64,000 bases of DNA, from positions 1 through 64,000 of the forward strand of contig JAJZMB010000072.1 in the NCBI GenBank assembly GCA_021803205.1, given 5' to 3'. The first letter of the stretch is position 1; each line of letters begins with the position of its first letter. The position numbers and the translations under genes were made by a program. Source of the stretch: Bacillota bacterium (GTDB lineage: Bacteria; Bacillota; Sulfobacillia; RBS10-35; JAJYVN01). The notes under the pieces are model-generated. The model worked only from the letters and a program-made list of their open reading frames with translations, had not been told where the DNA came from and searched no databases. Below, piece after piece: positions 28,413-35,430 of the stretch.

Positions 28413-29561
28413 ATGCCCTCGGAGCGGCCCGTCTACCTCGATTACAACGCCACCACGCCCGTCGATCCGGCCGTGTTCGCCGCGATGCGCCCGTACCTGG
28501 AGGCGGAGTTCGGCAATCCCTCCAGCGGGCACGTGTACGGCCGGGCCGCCCGGGACGCGGTGGACCGGGCGCGGCGACAGGTGGCCGACCTCCTCTGCGC
28601 CGCGCCCGAGGAGATCGTCTTCACCGGGGGCGGCAGCGAGGCCGACAATCTCGCCATCCTCGGCTGCGCCCTGGCGCAGTTGGACCGCGGCCGGCACATC
28701 GTCACCTCTGCCGTCGAGCATCCGGCCGTAGTCGCCGCCTGCCGGTACCTCCAGCGCTGGCACGGATTCGAGGTCACCGCCGTACCCGTGGACGGCACCG
28801 GGTCGGTGGACCCCGACGACGTGCGCCGCGCGATCCGTGCCGACACGATCCTCGTCACCGTGATGCATGCGCAGAACGAGGTGGGTACGCTCCAGCCGGT
28901 GACAGAGATCGCGACCGTGGCGCACGAAGCCGGGGTGATCTTTCACTCAGATGCGGCGCAGTCTGTCGGGAAGGTACCGACCCGCGTTGCTGAACTCGGC
29001 GTTGACCTTCTGGCGCTGGCGGGACACAAGCTATATGGGCCCAAGGGGGTCGGGGCCCTGTACGTCCGCGCGGGGATTGTTCTGGAGCCGCTGATCCACG
29101 GGGCGGAACAGGAGCGCGGTCTGCGCGCGGGTACCGAGAACGTCGCCGGCATCGTCGGCCTGGGCACGGCCTGCGCGCTCGCCGACACGGAGTTGCGGGA
29201 AGGCGGCGGGCACCTGTGCGCCCTGCGCGATGACCTCTTCTCGCGCCTGGCCGCGGCGATCCCCGACCTGCGGCTGCACGGCCATCCGGAGCGGCGGCTG
29301 CCGAACACACTGAACGTGGGCGTGTCCGGGATTGCAGGGGCGGCGTTGCTGGCCGAAGCCCCGGGGGTGGCGGCTTCGACCGGTTCAGCCTGTCACGCGG
29401 GGCGAACGGAGCCGTCCGGGATCCTGCTGGCGATGGGGCTGTCCCGGGAGGAGGCGCTCACGGCGGTGCGCTTATCCCTGGGCCGGTTCACCACCGAGGG
29501 AGACGTGTGGCGCGCAGCCGATGCCCTGACCGCAGCTGCGGTGAGGGCGCGGGGCGCTTGA
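28413..29561 (+). CDS. Cysteine desulfurase (NifS/IscS family)
   Basis: 382 aa from ATG at 28413, with AGGAGGAGG 7 nt upstream. This is a PLP-dependent class V aminotransferase fold: YLDYNATTPVDP at the start, FTGGGSEADNLAI, and HAQNEVGTLQP. HSDAAQSVGK carries the cofactor Asp/Gln, and LLALAGHKLYGPKGVGALY carries the Schiff-base Lys. The active-site Cys is in TGSACHAG. It releases sulfur (or selenium) as enzyme-bound persulfide for Fe-S, thionucleotide or selenophosphate synthesis. Pairing with selD suggests a role in selenium delivery, but no IscU or TusA is adjacent to settle this. Confidence 0.92.
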   Translation: MPSERPVYLDYNATTPVDPAVFAAMRPYLEAEFGNPSSGHVYGRAARDAVDRARRQVADLLCAAPEEIVFTGGGSEADNLAILGCALAQLDRGRHIVTSAVEHPAVVAACRYLQRWHGFEVTAVPVDGTGSVDPDDVRRAIRADTILVTVMHAQNEVGTLQPVTEIATVAHEAGVIFHSDAAQSVGKVPTRVAELGVDLLALAGHKLYGPKGVGALYVRAGIVLEPLIHGAEQERGLRAGTENVAGIVGLGTACALADTELREGGGHLCALRDDLFSRLAAAIPDLRLHGHPERRLPNTLNVGVSGIAGAALLAEAPGVAASTGSACHAGRTEPSGILLAMGLSREEALTAVRLSLGRFTTEGDVWRAADALTAAAVRARGA

Positions 29562-30223
29562 ATCACCCGGGGGGTAGCCGTCCCAGTACGTCGCTTGCTA
29601 GCGGCGGCCCCCGCAACAAGGCGCCGGCAAGTAGCCCCTGCGGGCGCCTCGGGCCGCGGAGGCTATCCAGAAACCCCAGGCGCGTCCTCCTCTGGATAGC
29701 GATTCTGTTGTGCCTCGAGGTTCACAGCGACGGAGGCAGTACCACGTCCGATTTCGGGGGAGCCTCTCGGGTTGCTCCAAGTGCCTGCATCCTGAGAGCT
29801 CGCGCGGGAAGTGGGCGACGCGCCAAGTACGCTGGGGCAGTGCGTCCCGCAAGGCAGCGAAGCGACGCGGCACACTGGCGCCAGGGAAGAGGGTCGACGC
29901 GCATGGGTGGGCGTCCGCGGGGGGGGCACCCGCTGGGCCGCCCCCGCGGGCGTGCGCAGCATGAAACTGCTCTTGCTGCCGACGCAGAATGCTAAAACCA
30001 TTTGCTCCTGAGTGAGCGCCGGTTCCATATCATCATCGCCGGATCCATGAAGATCGGTGGCGCCGGAATGCCCCAGGCCACCGCGCGCTGGATCAAGGTG
30101 ATGCGAAAGTCCTCTCGCCGCGCTTGCAGCGTAGCGGGAAATCGGCGCTCCCCAACCAAGTCGTCCATACGCCGCGCCCCCGGGCTCTGCAGCCGGCCGC
30201 TGTGCGCACAGCGTTACCGCCTG
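29562..30223. other. Gap with a 10-bp hairpin, no supported gene
   Basis: A perfect inverted repeat GCTATCCAGA (29662-29671) / TCTGGATAGC (29691-29700) with a 19-nt loop could end the cysteine desulfurase transcript, though only a weak T-rich stretch follows. Short frames on both strands, including one on the minus strand reading MEPALTQEQMVLAFC near 30030, have no ribosome site I trust. The last 60 nt belong to the csoR promoter region. Confidence 0.4.
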
Positions 30224-30246
30224 TATAATCCCCCCGGGGGGGATAT
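30224..30246. promoter_or_regulatory. -10 box and G-tract operator of the CsoR-family gene
   Basis: TATAAT at 30224-30229 runs straight into C6G7 (30230-30242) and ATAT, so the region is nearly palindromic about the C/G junction. CsoR/RcnR family repressors recognise G-tract inverted repeats. The site overlaps the -10 box and lies only a few bases before the start codon, as expected for autorepression. Confidence 0.55.
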
Positions 30247-30248
30247 GG

Positions 30249-30539
30249 ATGGAGGAGAGCGAAGCCCGGTCGCACAGGCACGAGCGTCGACCGATGCTCG
30301 CCCGGATGGCGCGGATTGAGGGGCATGTGCATGCCGTCGGCGACATGCTGGCCGAGGATCGCCCGTGTCCAGATATTCTGGTGCAGTTGGCCGCGGTGAA
30401 GGCGGCGGTCAATCAGGTCGCGCGCCTTGTGTTCGAGGATCACCTGGATTCGTGCGTCCGCCATGCGGCCCGCAACGGCGATGCGGAGGCGGAGATCGAG
30501 GGACTGAAGTCGGCGCTGAGCGGCTACTTTTCCTTCTAA
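30249..30539 (+). CDS. Metal-sensing repressor, CsoR/RcnR family
   Basis: 96 aa, all-helical DUF156 protein. The core ARMARIEGHVHAV and LVQLAAVKAAVNQVARLV match the family. Candidate metal ligands are Cys40, His65 and Cys69, with His9 and His11 near the N-terminus. This C-H-C set is shared by copper sensors (CsoR) and by the nickel sensor InrS. The neighbouring permease is of nickel/cobalt type, so nickel or cobalt sensing is my preference. It is preceded by a G-tract operator and followed 25 nt later by the transporter. The predicted leader is very short. Confidence 0.85.
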   Translation: MEESEARSHRHERRPMLARMARIEGHVHAVGDMLAEDRPCPDILVQLAAVKAAVNQVARLVFEDHLDSCVRHAARNGDAEAEIEGLKSALSGYFSF

Positions 30540-30564
30540 ACCGACCGACCTGGAGGCGAGCGCG

Positions 30565-31398
30565 CTGATCGGCACGTCGGTTCCGCTCTTACTCGCCGCC
30601 GCGGCTGGTGTCGGGATCGCCCACTCAATCCTGCCGGATCACTGGGTGCCGCTGGCGGTGATCGCACGGACGAACCGCTGGAGTCTCGCCCGCACCGCGA
30701 AGGTGAGCCTACTGGCCTCGCTCGGGCATGTGAGTATCTCGCTTGTGCTGGGCATCCTCCTGGCCGCCGCCGGGCTTGCCCTGCGCTCCGCGGTGATCGC
30801 CGACGAGGCGCAAATCGTCGGGGGTGTGCTGGTGCTGACCGGACTGGGGTTCCTGGCGTGGGCCATGCTTGCCCGAGGCCATGGCCACAGCCGCGGCGGG
30901 CGGCACACGCATCCCTATCCCCGTGCGCATCTGCAATCGCACGATCCCCCGCCAGACGTGGCGCACCGCGTTCACGCGCATGGCCAGGGAGTTGAGCCGC
31001 ACGCGCACGATCATGGGCACGGTCATGACGGCCATACTCACCAACACAGCCACAACGCCCACCCACACAAGCACGTCGGCGCGGCAACACGTGCCACCGC
31101 AGCGGCGCCGCGGCGTGGCTCGTGGCTGACTGAGATCGCGGTGCCGTTCGGCGTGGCGGCATCCCCCGACCTGACGATTCTCCCAGTCTTCCTGGCCGCC
31201 TCGGCCGTCGGGGTTGGTGCCGCCGTCGGCACGTTGGCTGCCTTTGCCGTGGCGACGCTGCTCACGTTCGTGATCCTTACCCTCGCGGCCACCATCGGTG
31301 GCTACCAGGTCGACTGGCCTTGGCTGGAAGCCAACGGGCACATCGTTTCGGCCCTGGTGCTCCTGGTTGTCGGCGGCCTGGTCTATGCCCGCGTCTGA
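30565..31398 (+). CDS. Nickel/cobalt-type permease with His-rich loop (RcnA-like)
   Basis: 277 aa if started at CTG 30565. GGAGG lies 8 nt upstream, and no ATG, GTG or TTG occurs in frame until 30646, which would delete the first membrane helix and its GIAHSILPDHWVPLAV motif. Six or so hydrophobic helices are split by a cytoplasmic-type loop near residues 110-180 packed with His (HAHDHGHGHDGH and similar). The HxxxxDH motif and His loop suggest a NiCoT/RcnA-like exporter. Cotranscribed with the CsoR-family sensor, so metal-induced efflux is likely. Non-canonical start is inferred. Confidence 0.75.
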   Translation: MIGTSVPLLLAAAAGVGIAHSILPDHWVPLAVIARTNRWSLARTAKVSLLASLGHVSISLVLGILLAAAGLALRSAVIADEAQIVGGVLVLTGLGFLAWAMLARGHGHSRGGRHTHPYPRAHLQSHDPPPDVAHRVHAHGQGVEPHAHDHGHGHDGHTHQHSHNAHPHKHVGAATRATAAAPRRGSWLTEIAVPFGVAASPDLTILPVFLAASAVGVGAAVGTLAAFAVATLLTFVILTLAATIGGYQVDWPWLEANGHIVSALVLLVVGGLVYARV

Positions 31399-31740
31399 CG
31401 CGCGGATGCGGTGCGCCACGGCAGCGGGATCCAGTCTCCCCACTGCTCTTGCCGTGGAGTGGACCGTCGTGCCGTCCTGAAAGGCCATGATCGGTGCCGG
31501 TGGTGCGTATGGGCGCACTCACCTGGCTGGGTGCCGGGGCCGTCAGCCGCATGTTCTTGTTCTACTGGCTGGAGCCGCGGTTGCCGCGGCTCCAGCCAGT
31601 GTTTCGGCCTGAGGGGCGCCGCGTCGACGCGGGCGCCCGGGCCCTGGTGGCCTCTGTCCGCTGACGACAGCGCCTGCGCCCGGCGCGGTGACGGGGCGCC
31701 GCGCACTCTCAGGGCCGTATCCGGCGTTCGCGCGCGGCGG
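31399..31740. other. Gap between convergent permease and CDF genes
   Basis: Contains the strong hairpin at 31564-31600. No gene seen. Confidence 0.4.
31564..31600. terminator. Perfect 17-bp hairpin between convergent genes
   Basis: ACTGGCTGGAGCCGCGG (31564-31580) pairs completely with CCGCGGCTCCAGCCAGT (31584-31600) across a TTG loop. Only GTTTC follows on the plus strand and no T-run follows on the minus strand, so termination efficiency is uncertain. The position between convergent genes fits a bidirectional terminator. Confidence 0.6.
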
Positions 31741-32787
31741 TCAGTTTCCGCTCCGTGTCATTCCCAGTCCGGCCAGGATGCCGGGGCGCACCCCTGCCTG
31801 GCCGCAGTCTGCGTGTGCGCAGGGACCGGTTTCGAGTTGCAGCGTTGTGTGGTCGATGCCAAACTGTTGCTGGAGGTTCCGTCCGATGCGGGAGATGACC
31901 GCTTCGGTTTCCGAGAGCGGAACATCCCGCAATACCAGGTGGCCGCTGAGGGCGGAGCGCATCCCATCCAGACTCCACACGTGCACGTGGTGCACGGAGA
32001 GGACCGCCTCATCCGCCTCCATGGCGGCAGCCACCTCGCCCGCTTGGATGCCCGGGGGCGTGCCCTCCATCAGTACATTGACCGTCTGGGCGACGATGCC
32101 CCACGCCCCACGCGCGATGAGCAGCGAGATCCCGACGCTGACCAGCGGGTCCCAAAAGAGCCGGTGCGTGGCCGCAACGAGGACACCGGCCAGGAGCACG
32201 CCCGCGGACGCCGTGGCGTCGCCCAGCACATGGAGCCAGGCGCTGCGCACGTTGAGGTTTCCCCCGTGCCCGTGGATATGGCCCGCATGGTCCCCGTGAT
32301 CATGGCCGGCGTAACCGCCGGCACCGAGGCGCAGACCGATGACCAGGTTGCCGGCCATCCCGACGCCCGCCACCGCCCACATTATCCACGGGGTCACGGT
32401 CACCGGGTGCCTGAACCGTGAGACCGCTTCGGCCAGGATCCCGCCAGCGACCACGACCAACGTCCCGGCGTTGAAGAGGGCGGCCAGAATACCGGCACGG
32501 TGGAAGCCGTATGTGCGCTGCGGCGTCGGCGGCCGGCCGGCCAGGCCCGTCGCGTACCAGGCGAGGCCGAGGGACAATACGTCGGTGAGCATGTGCCCCG
32601 CATCACTGAGCAGGGCCAGGCTGTGCGAGAGCAGCCCGCCGCCCACTTCGGCCAGCAGGATCAGGCCGGCGCCCCAGAAGGCGGTGCCCAGAAGCCGCGC
32701 GACCCCGCCTTCGTGGCGACGCTCCTGCGGACCGTGCTCGCGGTTATGCGCGTGAGCGTGCTCGTCCGACTGTCCCGTCAACACCAT
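31741..32787 (-). CDS. Cation diffusion facilitator (Zn/Cd/Co exporter), CzcD-like
   Basis: 348 aa from ATG at 32787; the Shine-Dalgarno GGAGG is better spaced for a TTG two codons on (32781). Six helices are visible. The metal-site motifs are HSLALLSDAGHMLTD in helix 2 and HVLGDATASAG in helix 5. His-rich segments lie at the N-terminus (DEHAHAHNREHG) and in the loop GHDHGDHAGHIHGHGG. The cytoplasmic C-terminal domain is present (VHHVHVWSLDGM), and the tail has CAHADCG. It exchanges cytoplasmic divalent metal for protons. It is third in an operon after the ArsR/CadC-type sensor, which should induce it. Confidence 0.92.
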   Translation of the reverse strand: MVLTGQSDEHAHAHNREHGPQERRHEGGVARLLGTAFWGAGLILLAEVGGGLLSHSLALLSDAGHMLTDVLSLGLAWYATGLAGRPPTPQRTYGFHRAGILAALFNAGTLVVVAGGILAEAVSRFRHPVTVTPWIMWAVAGVGMAGNLVIGLRLGAGGYAGHDHGDHAGHIHGHGGNLNVRSAWLHVLGDATASAGVLLAGVLVAATHRLFWDPLVSVGISLLIARGAWGIVAQTVNVLMEGTPPGIQAGEVAAAMEADEAVLSVHHVHVWSLDGMRSALSGHLVLRDVPLSETEAVISRIGRNLQQQFGIDHTTLQLETGPCAHADCGQAGVRPGILAGLGMTRSGN

Positions 32788-33016
32788 CCCTCCGGGGTCG
32801 GACCTCAGTGGGCAGCCGTAGCCGACCGCGCGGCCTCGATGGCCTCCCGAGCTTCGCGGGGACCAGGAAGTAGACGATGCCGAGCGCCGCCTGCGCGGCG
32901 GCCAACCACCAGCCGAACATCGCCCGCAACGCTGAGACGGCCAGGCCCGTCGCATCCGCGTACGCGCGGGCGTTGCCGCTGCGCACGGCGCCAGCGTCAG
33001 ATGCTCCGGCGCTCAT
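32744..33016 (-). CDS. Small single-helix membrane protein, unknown
   Basis: 90 aa; the start overlaps the end of arsR and the 3' end overlaps the CDF start by 44 nt. A GGGAGAG is 10 nt upstream of the ATG. One clear membrane helix (MFGWWLAAAQAALGIVYFLV) is followed by a basic tail. The position inside a metal-resistance operon, with overlaps on both sides, favours a real gene, but the C-terminal 30 residues look like read-through. No family recognised. Confidence 0.4.
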   Translation of the reverse strand: MSAGASDAGAVRSGNARAYADATGLAVSALRAMFGWWLAAAQAALGIVYFLVPAKLGRPSRPRGRLRLPTEVRPRRDGVDGTVGRARSRA

Positions 33017-33386
33017 CGGCCAGGTCTCTCCCGCGGGGTGCCGTGCGCAAACGGGCCAACGGCGCGGCCAGCGACGGATCGGTCAGCCGGTAAATGGCCA
33101 TGCGCCCCTGCTTGCGGTAACGCACCATGCCGAAGGTGCGGAGGATCTTGAGATGCTGGGAGGTCGCGGTCTGGGTGATGCCGAGCAGGCCGCTGAGGTC
33201 GCAGACGCACAATTCGGCCAGGGACAGAGCCGACAGGATGCGCAGACGCGTCGGATCTCCGAGGGCGCGGAACCGCTCGGCCTCGACCTGGGCGCGTTCC
33301 TCGTCTACGACTAGGGGTTGCAGGGCCGCGAGCTTGATCCCATGGACGACGACCGCGTCGCAGGCACCCTCCTCACGTTCGGTCAC
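32997..33386 (-). CDS. ArsR/CadC family metal-responsive repressor
   Basis: 129 aa from GTG at 33386; the frame is open to 33539, but that would bury the operator at 33416-33431 in coding sequence and give an atypical Cys-rich extension. The winged helix carries the ELCVCDLSGLLG metal-site motif of CadC, then QTATSQHLKILRTFGMVRYR as recognition helix. Together with an N-terminal Cys (residue 9) it could form the Cd/Pb/Zn thiolate site. It heads the operon with the small membrane protein and the CDF exporter, and should dissociate from DNA on metal binding. Confidence 0.88.
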   Translation of the reverse strand: MTEREEGACDAVVVHGIKLAALQPLVVDEERAQVEAERFRALGDPTRLRILSALSLAELCVCDLSGLLGITQTATSQHLKILRTFGMVRYRKQGRMAIYRLTDPSLAAPLARLRTAPRGRDLADERRSI

Positions 33387-33415
33387 CGCAGCCGCCCCCC
33401 CTGGATATCGATCCC

Positions 33416-33431
33416 TGCGCACATGCGCATA
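33416..33431. promoter_or_regulatory. Operator candidate for the ArsR/CadC-type repressor
   Basis: TGCGCA at 33416-33421 and again at 33424-33429, separated by CA and followed by TATA. Each half is itself palindromic. It lies 30 nt upstream of the GTG start on the minus strand, where a repressor would block transcription. Confidence 0.4.
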
Positions 33432-33510
33432 TACTGCACCGCCTTGCTGTGCCGCGCAACCCCCGCATGAACCGCATCCCTCGATCGGGTCGCCCTCGGT
33501 TCTCCCGTCA

Positions 33511-33600
33511 GCCGAGTGGTTCACTTCTGGTGTGGGCATCGGCGGCGGGTTTTGAAGTGGATTCGCCGTGCGCGGCGAGGTTCGACGCCACGACCACCCC
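33511..33600 (+). other. Structured, tRNA-like element in the arsR-rrf2 gap
   Basis: The stretch contains a D-arm-like GCCGAGTGGTT, a CACTTC/GAAGTG pairing (33522-33527 with 33554-33559), a TCGCCG-TGCG-CGGCGA hairpin (33563-33578) and a T-arm-like GAGGTTCGACGCC. GAGTGGT at 33514 can pair with ACCACCC at 33592 with one mismatch. The anticodon arm cannot be closed properly, so this is not called a tRNA. It may be a relic or an unrelated RNA. Confidence 0.25.
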
Positions 33601-33647
33601 TGGTCGGCAGGGGCAAAGCCGCGCCGAGCCTACAGGCGATGTCTTTC

Positions 33648-33672
33648 AAATCGGACCAAACAGGTCCGTTTA
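33648..33672. promoter_or_regulatory. Perfect palindrome upstream of the Rrf2 regulator
   Basis: AAATCGGACC-AAACA-GGTCCGTTTA: CGGACC (33652-33657) and GGTCCG (33663-33668) are perfect complements, flanked by AAA and TTT. It lies about 95 nt before the rrf2-type gene. Its AT-rich flanks and spacing suit a dimeric Rrf2 regulator controlling itself and possibly the oxidase operon. Confidence 0.5.
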
Positions 33673-33766
33673 GGCCACTGCAAAGGCCCGCTCGGACGCG
33701 GGAACCGTTCCCCGCGCTTGTGAAAGCATGCATGCGCTGAAACAGGGTCTGGTGGGGGCGGGGTCG

Positions 33767-34228
33767 GTGCAACTCACCCGTGCCGCGGACTACGGGGTGC
33801 GCCTGATGCTATGCGCAGCGGCGGGTGGTCCGGAGCCGGTGCTCACGGTCGCGGATCTGGCACGGCGAGAAGGGCTGCCGGCACCGTTTCTCGGCAAGGT
33901 GGCGCAGCGGCTGCGGACGGCCGGGCTGCTCCAGAGCAGCCGCGGGCATGCCGGTGGCTTCCGACTCGGTCGGCCCGCCCGGGAGACCAGCCTTCGAGAT
34001 GTCGTGGAGGCGATCGAGGGACCGATTCACCTCAACTGGTGCCTGGTGCGTCCGGGTGCCTGCGGCCTGGAGGCGACCTGTCCCGCCCACGCGGTATGGT
34101 GCCGTGCCCAGACCGACCTCCTCCACCGTTTGGAAGGGGCCTGCCTGGCAGACATGGTCCGGCTCCGGCCGGACGCGCAGCCGCCGGAGTGTCCAGGTGG
34201 CGGGGCGGTGCCCGAGAGCGGTGCGTGA
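33767..34228 (+). CDS. Rrf2 family transcriptional regulator with Fe-S type cysteines
   Basis: 153 aa from GTG at 33767 (QLTRAADYGVRLML is the canonical opening); an ATG at 33728 adds 13 extra residues. The winged helix runs through PAPFLGKVAQRLRTAGLLQS and RGHAGGFRLGRPA. Three Cys spaced C-X6-C-X5-C (CLVRPGACGLEATC) sit in the place of the IscR/NsrR cluster ligands, so it probably senses Fe-S status, NO or redox state. It is 145 nt upstream of the quinol oxidase genes in the same direction and has a palindrome upstream. Target genes are inferred only. Confidence 0.88.
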   Translation: MQLTRAADYGVRLMLCAAAGGPEPVLTVADLARREGLPAPFLGKVAQRLRTAGLLQSSRGHAGGFRLGRPARETSLRDVVEAIEGPIHLNWCLVRPGACGLEATCPAHAVWCRAQTDLLHRLEGACLADMVRLRPDAQPPECPGGGAVPESGA

Positions 34229-34373
34229 GGGCCGCATCGCCTGTGCCGTTTCGGTCCCCGTGGCCGGCGCGCCCCTGTGGGGGCCATGGCCGCAGCTCTG
34301 TCGGTGCGCGGGCCGCGCGCCGGCTCGGAGGGCCAGGTCCGGACCCGTTGCGGATCGTGAGGAGTGATCCGGG

Positions 34374-35372
34374 TTGTCACGTGGAGGCACGCATTGCGCA
34401 CTGCCGCTGCAAAGGCAGGTAAACCCGGTCGTCGGGCGCCCGAGCGGACATCGGCGGCCCCCGACGGGCAGAGGCGCCGCCGGCGTCCGCCGGACCGGCC
34501 GGCCGGGTCGAAGGCCTGCCCGCCTCGTGTCTGCCGTTGCCGCCGCCGCGGCGCTGTTGCTCACCGGTTGCGGCCCGGATTACGTCGTTTTGCACCCCGT
34601 GGGCCCGGTGGCCAAGAGCGAACTGCACGTGGTGGAGATGGCCGCCGTCCCCATGGCCGCCGTGTTCCTCTTCGTCGTCGCGCTCTTTTTCATCGCAGTG
34701 TTCCGCTTTCGCGACAGGCCCGGCAATACCGCTCCCTATACGCCCGAGTGGGAGGGCAGCCGGCGCCTGGAAGTGGTCTGGTTTGCCATACCCATCCTCA
34801 TCGTCGGTTTCATCGCCGTCCCCACGGTGCGGACGACCTTCGCCCTGGACCGCTTGCCGCCGGCCCGGGACCCGCTGATGATCGACGTCACTTCCCTGGA
34901 CTGGAAATGGCTGTTCCAGTACCCCAGCGCCCGCATCGCCACCGTCGATTACCTGAAGGTGCCCACGGGCCGCCCGCTCCTCTTCGAACTGACGGCCGAT
35001 AGCCCCATGAACACCTTCTGGATCCCGCAGCTGGGCGGCATGGAGTACACAATGCCCGGCCGGGTGCTGCCGCTCTGGCTGCAGGTCGACAGGCCGGGTA
35101 TCTACTGGGGTCGCAGCGGCAACTTTTCCGGCGTCGGCTTTGCCCAGATGCAGTTCCGTCTGCAAGCCGTGTCCCCGGCGGCGTTCACCGCCTGGGTCGC
35201 GGGCGTGCGCGGAACCGATCCGCCCATGTCCCCCGCGGACTACCGCGAGCTGCTGAAGCCCGCCGTGGTGGGCGACCAGACGTATGCCGGCTATCCGGCG
35301 GGGAGTTTTCCGGCCCAGACCCACGGGTTCACGCTGACGGGCGGCATGTACACGTACCCGCAGACGGCGTAG
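34374..35372 (+). CDS. qoxA: Quinol oxidase subunit II (QoxA/CyoA-type lipoprotein)
   Basis: Start set at TTG 34374, 9 nt after GAGGAG. This gives 332 aa with a long basic N-terminus before the lipobox LLLTGC, so a later start is possible. After the lipid-anchored Cys come two membrane helices and a cupredoxin domain (TSLDWKWLFQYP, NTFWIPQLGGMEYTMPG). The CuA ligands of cytochrome c oxidases are absent, and the site reads NFSGVGFAQMQF as in quinol oxidases. It takes electrons from menaquinol rather than cytochrome c. First gene of a four-gene operon. Confidence 0.88.
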   Translation: MSRGGTHCALPLQRQVNPVVGRPSGHRRPPTGRGAAGVRRTGRPGRRPARLVSAVAAAAALLLTGCGPDYVVLHPVGPVAKSELHVVEMAAVPMAAVFLFVVALFFIAVFRFRDRPGNTAPYTPEWEGSRRLEVVWFAIPILIVGFIAVPTVRTTFALDRLPPARDPLMIDVTSLDWKWLFQYPSARIATVDYLKVPTGRPLLFELTADSPMNTFWIPQLGGMEYTMPGRVLPLWLQVDRPGIYWGRSGNFSGVGFAQMQFRLQAVSPAAFTAWVAGVRGTDPPMSPADYRELLKPAVVGDQTYAGYPAGSFPAQTHGFTLTGGMYTYPQTA

Positions 35373-35430
35373 CCGGGTTCCGGCCGGTACGCGCACGGCG
35401 ATGCGAGCACTCCGGAAGGGTGGACGGCGG

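Noticed and set aside
30001..30223. Possible Fur- or riboswitch-type element upstream of csoR
   Set aside because: No known aptamer fold recognised; the G-tract palindrome at the -10 box is a sufficient explanation.
29663..30412. Minus-strand frame including MEPALTQEQMVLAFC
   Set aside because: Part of it looks protein-like, but there is no ribosome site and the frame continues antisense into csoR.
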